This document shows, piece by piece, positions 15,852-21,178 of a stretch of DNA of 21,178 nucleotides (within the stretch, counting starts at the first letter, position 1; every line of letters starts with the position of its first letter). A program made the translations under genes and the position numbers. The notes under the pieces were generated by a model. The model was not told where the DNA came from and did no database searches. It saw only the letters and a program-made list of their open reading frames with translations. Source of the DNA: Clostridia bacterium (lineage in GTDB: Bacteria; Bacillota; Clostridia; Peptostreptococcales; Anaerovoracaceae); NCBI GenBank assembly GCA_024403215.1, contig JAKSSJ010000009.1:1-21178 (forward strand). The letters are read 5' to 3'.

Positions 15852-17147
15852 ATGCTTGATATTAAATTTGTTCGCCAGAACCCCGAAGCCGTAAAAGAGA
15901 ACATCAAGAAAAAATTCCAAGACGAGAAACTTCCTCTCGTAGATGAGGTAATTAAGCTTGATGAAGAAATGCGTAATGCAAAAACGCAAGGCGACGACCT
16001 TAGAAGTCAGAGAAACAAGATTTCAAAAGAAATTGGCGGCCTTATGAAAGAGGGCAAAAAGGAAGAAGCAGAGGAACTCAAGAAAAAAGTTTCTGCAATG
16101 GCAGACGAGCTTGAAGCTTTAGAAAAGAAAGAAGCAGAATGCCAGGAAGAACTTACAAAGCGCATGATGGTAATTCCTCAGATGATTGACCCATCAGTTC
16201 CTATTGGACCAGACGATTCTCATAACGTAGAAATTGAAAAGTTTGGTGACCCATATGTTCCCCCTTATGAAGTCCCTTATCATGTAGATATTATGGAAAG
16301 TCTCCTTGGAATTGATATTGATTCCGCAAGAGAAACATCTGGAAATGGTTTCTACTATCTCAAAGGAGATATCGCAAGACTTCATTCCAGCATACTATCT
16401 TATGCAAGAGATTTTATGATTAATAAAGGATTTGAGTATTTCATTCCACCATTTATGATCCATGGCGATGTTGTTAAAGGCGTTATGAGCTTTGCGGAAA
16501 TGGAGAACATGATGTACAAGATAGAAGGAGAAGACCTCTATCTTATCGGAACATCAGAACACTCAATGGTAGGAAGATTTATTGGAAAGATTCTTGACAA
16601 GTCAGAGCTTCCACAAACACTTACATCCTATTCACCTTGCTTTAGAAAAGAAGTTGGTGCTCACGGAATAGAAGAGCGTGGTGTATATAGAATTCACCAA
16701 TTTGAAAAGCAAGAGATGGTTGTAATCTGCGAGCCAGAAGAATCTCCAGAATGGTTTGTTAAGCTTTGGCAGAACACAGTAGAGTTCTTTAGAACATTAG
16801 ACATTCCAGTAAGAACGCTTGAGTGCTGCTCTGGAGACCTTGCAGATCTTAAGGTTAAATCTTTAGACGTTGAAGCTTGGTCGCCAAGACAAAAGAAGTA
16901 CTTTGAAGTTGGTTCCTGCTCTAACCTTGGCGATGCCCAGGCAAGAAGACTTGGAATCAGAATTAGAGATAAGGAGAACGGAAACTATTTTGCACACACA
17001 CTTAATAACACAGTAGTTGCCCCTCCAAGAATGCTGATTGCATTCCTAGAAAATAATTATCAAGAAGATGGCACAGTGCTGATTCCAAAGGCTCTGCAGC
17101 CATATATGGGCGGAATTGAAAAGTTGACGCCAAAGAATAAGAAATAG
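15852..17147 (+). CDS. serS: Seryl-tRNA synthetase with archaeal-like motifs
   Basis: Class II synthetase charging tRNA-Ser (and tRNA-Sec where present) with serine. The N-terminal coiled-coil tRNA arm (about 25-105, AKTQGDDLRSQRNKISKEIG) is typical. The catalytic core differs from the usual bacterial pattern: TSEHSMVG (from Thr234) replaces TAEVPLTN, motif 2 reads SPCFRKEVGAHGIEERG (Arg265) then IHQFEKQEM, and motif 3 reads NNTVVAPPRMLIAFLEN instead of NGSGLAVGRT. This recalls archaeal SerRS. SerRS diagnostic features (SCSNLGDAQARRLGIRIRD, IPKALQPYMGG) are retained and motif 2/3 arginines are present, so it should be active. Length (431 aa) is standard. The Shine-Dalgarno AAGGAG sits 5 nt before the ATG. 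No T-box leader precedes it. Confidence 0.93.
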   Translation: MLDIKFVRQNPEAVKENIKKKFQDEKLPLVDEVIKLDEEMRNAKTQGDDLRSQRNKISKEIGGLMKEGKKEEAEELKKKVSAMADELEALEKKEAECQEELTKRMMVIPQMIDPSVPIGPDDSHNVEIEKFGDPYVPPYEVPYHVDIMESLLGIDIDSARETSGNGFYYLKGDIARLHSSILSYARDFMINKGFEYFIPPFMIHGDVVKGVMSFAEMENMMYKIEGEDLYLIGTSEHSMVGRFIGKILDKSELPQTLTSYSPCFRKEVGAHGIEERGVYRIHQFEKQEMVVICEPEESPEWFVKLWQNTVEFFRTLDIPVRTLECCSGDLADLKVKSLDVEAWSPRQKKYFEVGSCSNLGDAQARRLGIRIRDKENGNYFAHTLNNTVVAPPRMLIAFLENNYQEDGTVLIPKALQPYMGGIEKLTPKNKK

Positions 17148-17166
17148 TCTTAGAAAGGATACAGAA

Positions 17167-18621
17167 ATGAAATTTAATACAGAATCAATAGTATTTATTA
17201 TCTACATACTGTTCATGCTAGGGATTGGTATATACTTCTTCTTCAAAGGTAAAGAAGGCGGAGAGAAGGGCTACTTCCTTGGTGGTAGACAGATGGGCGC
17301 TTGGGTTTCTGCACTTTCAGCAGGCGCTTCTGATATGAGTGCATGGGTACTTATGGGTCTCCCAGCAAGTATTTATGCTGCAGGTATGGGTCAGGCTTGG
17401 ATTGCAATTGGTCTTGCAATCGGTTATGCATTTAGCTGGATTTACGAGGCTCCAAGACTTAGAGCTTTCTCCATTGTTTGCAATGACTCAATTACAATTC
17501 CGCAATATCTTACAAACAGATTTAAATCTAAGAGCAAAGCTCTTCAGATTATCTGTGCAGTAATTTTCCTTGTTGCATATACAGTATACGCTGCAAGCTC
17601 AATTAAGGCTTGCGGAACATTATTTAATACAGTAATGGGAATTGATGCAACAGTTGCAATGTATATTGCTGCTGGAGTTATCATTGTTTATACCTTCCTC
17701 GGTGGTTTCTCAGCTGTTTGCTGGACAGATTTCTTCCAGGGACTTCTGATGCTTGCTGCACTTCTTATTGCACCAATCTTTGCAAGCTTTATGATTGATA
17801 CAGTAACAATGTCAACACTGCCAGAGAATTTTATGAATCCATTCACAACATGGCAGGAAATCATCTCCGGCTTTGGATGGGGACTTGGTTACTTTGGCAT
17901 GCCACACATCATTATTAGATTTATGTCTATTAAGAGTCAAAAGGAACTCAAAAAATCTGCTAAGATTGGTATTGCGTGGACAGTACTCATTGTTATCTTC
18001 TCAGTTGCAGCTGGCGCTATAGGAAGAATGTTCCTTGGCTTTGATCAGGTAATTGCAGATAACTCACTGGTATTTATCACAATGACAAGAAAGATTTTCC
18101 CAGCACTTATTTCAGGAATTCTTCTTTCTGCAGTTCTTGCTGCTGCAATGAGCACAGCAGATTCACAGCTTCTTGCCGCTGCTTCCGCATTTGCATCAGA
18201 TGTATATAAGCCAATAATTAGAAAAAATAAATCAGGCGATAAGGAAATGCTTTGGGCAGGTAGAATTGTTGTACTTGCAATTTCAGTTATAGCACTTCTT
18301 ATTGCATCTAATCCAAATGCTGGTTCTATTATGGATCTGGTATCTAATGCATGGGGTATTTTCGGTGCAGCATTTGGACCAGCTCTTATGCTTTCACTCT
18401 TCTGGAAGAGATTCACCTTTGAAGGTGCTGTTGCTGGTATTATTTCTGGCGCAGTAGTAGACGTTGTTTGGCTTAAGTGCTTAGCATCAACAGGCGTTTA
18501 TGAAATTATCCCAGGATTTATTGTAAGCCTTATTCTTGGAATTGTAGTTTCCAAGATGAGCAAAGCACCAAGCAAGGAAGTAGAAGATCTCTTCGATGCA
18601 GGTGTTAACTTTAAAGATTAA
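17167..18621 (+). CDS. putP: Sodium/proline symporter
   Basis: Sodium:solute symporter (SSS family, LeuT fold) importing proline with Na+ across the cytoplasmic membrane. Many hydrophobic segments fit the family's 13 TM helices. The PutP fingerprint is strong: LGGRQMGAWVSALSAGASDM, then SAWVLMGLPAS, placing Asp56, Ser58, Trp60 and Gly64 at the positions of E. coli PutP Asp55, Ser57, Trp59 and Gly63. The TM8-type Na+ site is LLSAVLAAAMSTADSQLL with Ser329 and Thr330. GYFGMPHIIIRFMS is also family-typical. At 484 aa it is close to E. coli PutP (about 500). The Shine-Dalgarno is AAAGGA before the ATG at 17167, 19 nt after serS. A stem-loop and a proline tRNA follow directly, a suggestive but unproven functional pairing. 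Confidence 0.93.
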   Translation: MKFNTESIVFIIYILFMLGIGIYFFFKGKEGGEKGYFLGGRQMGAWVSALSAGASDMSAWVLMGLPASIYAAGMGQAWIAIGLAIGYAFSWIYEAPRLRAFSIVCNDSITIPQYLTNRFKSKSKALQIICAVIFLVAYTVYAASSIKACGTLFNTVMGIDATVAMYIAAGVIIVYTFLGGFSAVCWTDFFQGLLMLAALLIAPIFASFMIDTVTMSTLPENFMNPFTTWQEIISGFGWGLGYFGMPHIIIRFMSIKSQKELKKSAKIGIAWTVLIVIFSVAAGAIGRMFLGFDQVIADNSLVFITMTRKIFPALISGILLSAVLAAAMSTADSQLLAAASAFASDVYKPIIRKNKSGDKEMLWAGRIVVLAISVIALLIASNPNAGSIMDLVSNAWGIFGAAFGPALMLSLFWKRFTFEGAVAGIISGAVVDVVWLKCLASTGVYEIIPGFIVSLILGIVVSKMSKAPSKEVEDLFDAGVNFKD

Positions 18622-18633
18622 TACAAATACTAA

Positions 18634-18652
18634 GCCCGCCATTTAGGCGGGC
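18634..18652 (+). terminator. GC-rich stem-loop between putP and tRNA-Pro
   Basis: Perfect 7-bp stem GCCCGCC / GGCGGGC with loop ATTTA, 12 nt after the putP stop and 5 nt before the tRNA. There is no T tract on the + strand, so termination would be inefficient. It may instead be a partial terminator, an mRNA 3'-end stabiliser or a processing signal for the tRNA precursor. Confidence 0.5.
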
Positions 18653-18657
18653 ACTAA

Positions 18658-18733
18658 CCGGGTATAGCACAGTTGGTAGCGCGCTTGCTTCGGGAGCAAG
18701 AGGCCGTGAGTTCGAATCTCGCTACTCGGACCA
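18658..18733 (+). tRNA. tRNA-Pro, anticodon CGG
   Basis: A 76-nt cloverleaf with encoded CCA (18731-18733). The acceptor stem CCGGGTA pairs with TACTCGG (one G-U); the anticodon stem CTTGC/GCAAG is perfect around loop TTCGGGA, giving anticodon CGG (18691-18693). The T-arm is GTGAG TTCGAAT CTCGC. The D-arm GCAC...GCGC has one A-C mismatch. C1-G72, A73 and anticodon G35/G36 agree with known bacterial proline identity elements. This tRNA reads CCG, a minor proline codon in these AT-rich genes (CCA and CCT dominate), so a separate UGG tRNA must serve the rest. It lies between putP and the Fe-S scaffold gene. Confidence 0.95.
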
Positions 18734-18761
18734 AATTAATTTTATTATAATAGGAGGAAGC

Positions 18762-19454
18762 ATGATTTATTCTGTTGAAGTAGAAAATATGTGCCCAGTT
18801 GCAAAGGGTGCATATCATGGACCAGCTCCAATACCTGAAGAGGGTAAGTGGGTTCAGGCAAAAGAAATTAAAGATATTTCAGGATTAACGCATGGCGTAG
18901 GATGGTGCGCTCCACAGCAGGGCGCATGTAAACTTACACTTAATGTTAAAGACGGAATAATTGAAGAAGCCTTGGTTGAAACTCTTGGTTGCTCTGGAAT
19001 GACGCATTCTGCGGCAATGGCATCCGAAATTCTTCCAGGAAAAACGCTTCTTGAAGCTCTCAATACAGATCTTGTGTGCGATGCAATTAATGTTGCAATG
19101 AGAGAACTCTTCCTTCAAATTGTATATGGCAGAAGCCAGACAGCTTTTTCTGAAGGAGGTCTTCCTGTTGGTGCAAGCCTTGATGATCTTGGAAAGGGTC
19201 ACAGAAGTCAGGTTGGAACCATGTTTGGAACAAAGCTAAAGGGCGCAAGATATCTTGAGCTTACAGAAGGCTATGTCAATAGAATTGCTCTTGATAAGAA
19301 CAATGAAGTAATTGGATATGAATTCATTAATCTTGGAAAGATGATGGACTTTATTAAAACTGGCATGGATGCTAATGAAGCTTTAGAAAAATCAAAGGGT
19401 CACTATGGACGTTTTGATGAGGCTGAAAAGTACATCGATCCAAGAAAAGAATAG
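18762..19454 (+). CDS. NifU/IscU-like iron-sulfur cluster scaffold-like protein
   Basis: Member of the family usually annotated as iron-sulfur cluster assembly scaffold and found beside GGGtGRT genes in anaerobes. The NifU_N-like part is suggested by GVGWCAPQQGACKLTLNVKD (about 45-65) and VETLGCSGMTHSAAMASEIL (about 72-91). Cysteines are Cys11, Cys49, Cys56, Cys77 and Cys106; Cys49, Cys56 and Cys77 are the best candidates for cluster ligands. The spacing differs from classical IscU, so the scaffold role is inference from family labelling. It has 230 aa, no signal or membrane segment, and is presumably cytoplasmic. A strong AGGAGG (18752-18757) precedes the ATG. Its stop is embedded in the next gene's Shine-Dalgarno (TAGGAGG). 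Confidence 0.78.
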   Translation: MIYSVEVENMCPVAKGAYHGPAPIPEEGKWVQAKEIKDISGLTHGVGWCAPQQGACKLTLNVKDGIIEEALVETLGCSGMTHSAAMASEILPGKTLLEALNTDLVCDAINVAMRELFLQIVYGRSQTAFSEGGLPVGASLDDLGKGHRSQVGTMFGTKLKGARYLELTEGYVNRIALDKNNEVIGYEFINLGKMMDFIKTGMDANEALEKSKGHYGRFDEAEKYIDPRKE

Positions 19455-19464
19455 GAGGCCATAG

Positions 19465-20463
19465 ATGATTACATTTGAAGGTTATGAAAGACGAATAGAT
19501 AAAATCAATGGCGTTCTTAAAGAATATGGTATTGAGTCTATTGAAGAAGCAGAAAAGATTTGCAAAGACACGGGCGTTGCTCCTTACGATATAGTGAAAG
19601 CTGTTCAACCAATTGCATTTGAAAATGCGGCATGGGCATACACTGTTGGTGCTGCAATTGCAATTAAGAAGAATGTAAAGACAGCAGCAGAAGCTGCAGA
19701 AGCTATTGGTATTGGGCTTCAGAGTTTTTGCATTCCTGGAAGTGTTGCAGAAGATAGAAAGGTTGGTCTAGGCCATGGTAACCTTGGTGCAATGCTTTTA
19801 AGAGATGAAACAAAATGTTTTGCATTTCTTGCAGGACATGAAAGCTTTGCGGCAGCAGAAGGTGCAATAGGAATTGTAAAGAATGCAAACAAAGCAAGAA
19901 AAGAACCTTTAAGAGTAATTCTTAATGGTCTTGGAAAAGACGCCGCTCAAATTATTTCAAGAATCAACGGCTTTACTTATGTTCAAACTCAGTTTGATTA
20001 TTTCACCGGTGAAGTAAAGATAGTAAAAGAAATTAAATATTCAGATGGAGAAAGATCTAATGTTAGATGCTATGGTGCAGATGATGTTAGAGAGGGCGTT
20101 GCTATAATGCATCTTGAAAAGGTTGATGTATCAATTACTGGTAACTCAACTAATCCAACGAGATTCCAGCATCCTGTTGCAGGAACATATAAAAAAGAAT
20201 GTGTTGAGCAGGGAAAGAAATATTTCTCTGTTGCATCAGGTGGTGGTACAGGAAGAACACTGCATCCAGATAATATGGCTGCAGGTCCTGCATCTTATGG
20301 TATGACAGATACAATGGGAAGAATGCATTCTGATGCACAGTTTGCAGGAAGCTCTTCTGTTCCAGCTCATGTTGAGATGATGGGATTTTTAGGTATGGGT
20401 AATAACCCTATGGTAGGCGCAACAGTAGCAGTAGCGGTTGCAGTTTACGAGGCACTAAAGTAG
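19465..20463 (+). CDS. GGGtGRT protein (family of unknown function)
   Basis: Conserved protein named after its motif, here GGGTGRT at residues 259-265 (VASGGGTGRTLHPDN), seen mostly in anaerobic bacteria next to a scaffold-like Fe-S gene. It has 332 aa, is soluble and glycine/alanine-rich, with other conserved-looking blocks GLGHGNLGAMLLRDET (about 107-122), LNGLGKDAAQIISRINGF and VEMMGFLGMGNNPMVGATVA at the C-terminus. The glycine-rich motifs suggest nucleotide or cofactor binding, but no established activity is known to me. The Shine-Dalgarno AGGAGG (19453-19458) overlaps the upstream stop, giving tight coupling and supporting a stoichiometric partnership with the scaffold-like protein. Confidence 0.9.
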   Translation: MITFEGYERRIDKINGVLKEYGIESIEEAEKICKDTGVAPYDIVKAVQPIAFENAAWAYTVGAAIAIKKNVKTAAEAAEAIGIGLQSFCIPGSVAEDRKVGLGHGNLGAMLLRDETKCFAFLAGHESFAAAEGAIGIVKNANKARKEPLRVILNGLGKDAAQIISRINGFTYVQTQFDYFTGEVKIVKEIKYSDGERSNVRCYGADDVREGVAIMHLEKVDVSITGNSTNPTRFQHPVAGTYKKECVEQGKKYFSVASGGGTGRTLHPDNMAAGPASYGMTDTMGRMHSDAQFAGSSSVPAHVEMMGFLGMGNNPMVGATVAVAVAVYEALK

Positions 20464-20483
20464 TTACAGCTTATATTTAATCC

Positions 20484-21164
20484 ATGAGAAAAACTTTTGA
20501 TCCAATTAAATGTTTAAATATAGTGCTCGCCATTAGTCTGGCTGTATTTATCCTAACGCTTTCTATTGCAGTTCCAATCCTTGTAAGGCCATTTTACTAC
20601 ATGCAAATTGACCAGCTAGCTATTCCAGCTGTAAGCGGAGTATCCAAGGAAGATTGCAAGAAAGCATATGATGAGATGCTAGATTATTGCATTGGATTAT
20701 CAGATAGGTTTAGCACCGGAAACCTAAAATGGTCTATGGAAGGTAAGTCTCACTTTGATGATTGCAGAGAATTATTTGCACTAGACTTTAACCTTCTTCT
20801 GTATAGTGGCACTTTCATAGTGTTAATGATAGTGTTACATATAATAGATAAGTTTAATATGGAGGCAATTGGGAAGCATCTTCCAGGCTTTTGGGCAGGA
20901 AGCATACTCCTTGGAGCCATTATAGTACTTGCATTTTTTGCAGCAAGTCATCTCGAGCTCGCGTTCACTCTTTCCCACGTTTTATTTTTTCCAGGCAAAG
21001 AAAATTGGCTTTTCGATCCGAAAACAGATGAAATCATTAACATCTTGCCAGAACAATTCTTTGCTAATTGCGGAATTCTAATCGGCGTACTAATTTTGGT
21101 ATTAAGCATGGCGCTGATTGTCTTCTCGCTAAAGAAGGAGAAGGAGATATATTATGACAAATAG
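20484..21164 (+). CDS. TIGR01906/DUF1461 integral membrane protein
   Basis: Four predicted TM helices: about 11-34, 104-121, 137-157 and 196-215. The loop between TM1 and TM2 (about 35-103) is predicted extracytoplasmic. The family signature lies between TM3 and TM4: SHVLFFPGKENWLFDPKTDE (164-183) followed by IINILPEQFFAN, which I recognise as typical of DUF1461/TIGR01906 proteins in Firmicutes. Function is unknown. At 226 aa it is normal for the family. No obvious Shine-Dalgarno stands before the ATG at 20484, which is 20 nt after the GGGtGRT stop. Its 3' end overlaps the next gene by 11 nt. Confidence 0.82.
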   Translation: MRKTFDPIKCLNIVLAISLAVFILTLSIAVPILVRPFYYMQIDQLAIPAVSGVSKEDCKKAYDEMLDYCIGLSDRFSTGNLKWSMEGKSHFDDCRELFALDFNLLLYSGTFIVLMIVLHIIDKFNMEAIGKHLPGFWAGSILLGAIIVLAFFAASHLELAFTLSHVLFFPGKENWLFDPKTDEIINILPEQFFANCGILIGVLILVLSMALIVFSLKKEKEIYYDK

Positions 21165-21178
21165 AGATTCGTTTAAAA
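21154..21178 (+). CDS. Start of an unidentified gene (3' truncated by window edge)
   Basis: An ATG at 21154 opens a frame (MTNRDSFK...) that runs off the window, preceded by a good Shine-Dalgarno AAGGAG (21141-21146) with 7-nt spacing. It overlaps the end of the DUF1461 gene by 11 nt, the same overlap length seen at tatD/alr and DnaD/M23. Too short to identify. Confidence 0.65.

Noticed and set aside
18746..18751. TATAAT just upstream of the Fe-S scaffold-like gene
   Set aside because: It abuts the Shine-Dalgarno (18752), so transcription from it would start at about the ATG and leave out the ribosome-binding site; no -35 is possible except inside the tRNA.
1..21178. CRISPR arrays, transposases, phage genes, toxin-antitoxin or defence islands
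   Set aside because: No direct-repeat arrays, transposase motifs, inverted-repeat borders or defence-type domains were seen; the window is dense housekeeping sequence on one strand.

Overview
The window comes from a low-G+C, AT-rich anaerobic Firmicute, most likely a member of Clostridia. Arginine is mostly AGA. WalRK, a DnaD-type replication protein, GdpP and a GGGtGRT protein are all present. A relative of Mogibacterium or Anaerovoracaceae (Clostridiales Family XIII) is possible, but that is a guess from gene content and not a measurement. Every supported gene lies on the + strand and genes are very tightly packed, with many stop/start overlaps (TAATG, ATGA, GTGA and several 11-nt overlaps). 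I see no insertion sequence, prophage, CRISPR array or obvious laterally acquired island.

Layout. (1) 1-3881: the 3' end of metG, then tatD, alr and tilS, closed by a strong intrinsic terminator whose loop holds the tilS stop codon. (2) 3910-10833: an extended -10 promoter and short structured leader drive gdpP (c-di-AMP phosphodiesterase), rplI (bL9), dnaB (replicative helicase), a DnaD-family protein carrying an extra helicase-loader-like C-terminal domain, and a membrane-anchored G5/M23 peptidoglycan hydrolase. (3) 10881-15831: a CofE-like gamma-glutamyl ligase homologue, walR, walK, a DivIC/FtsB-like division protein and rsmA. (4) 15852-18733: serS with archaeal-looking motifs, putP (Na+/proline symporter), a stem-loop, and tRNA-Pro(CGG). 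(5) 18762-21178: a NifU/IscU-like Fe-S scaffold-like protein, the GGGtGRT protein, a DUF1461/TIGR01906 membrane protein, and the first codons of one more gene.

How it fits together. The gdpP-rplI-dnaB ... walRK order resembles the Bacillus subtilis yybT-rplI-dnaC ... yycFG neighbourhood. Here the space in between is filled by the DnaD fusion, the M23 hydrolase and the CofE-like gene. The block couples DNA replication, c-di-AMP turnover, cell-wall hydrolysis and its WalRK control, division and ribosome biogenesis.

The window is largely housekeeping. The least ordinary items are the DnaD protein fused to a DnaI-like N-terminal (Zn-cluster) domain with no AAA+ ATPase following it, the CofE homologue beside WalRK, the SerRS variant, and putP next to a proline tRNA.
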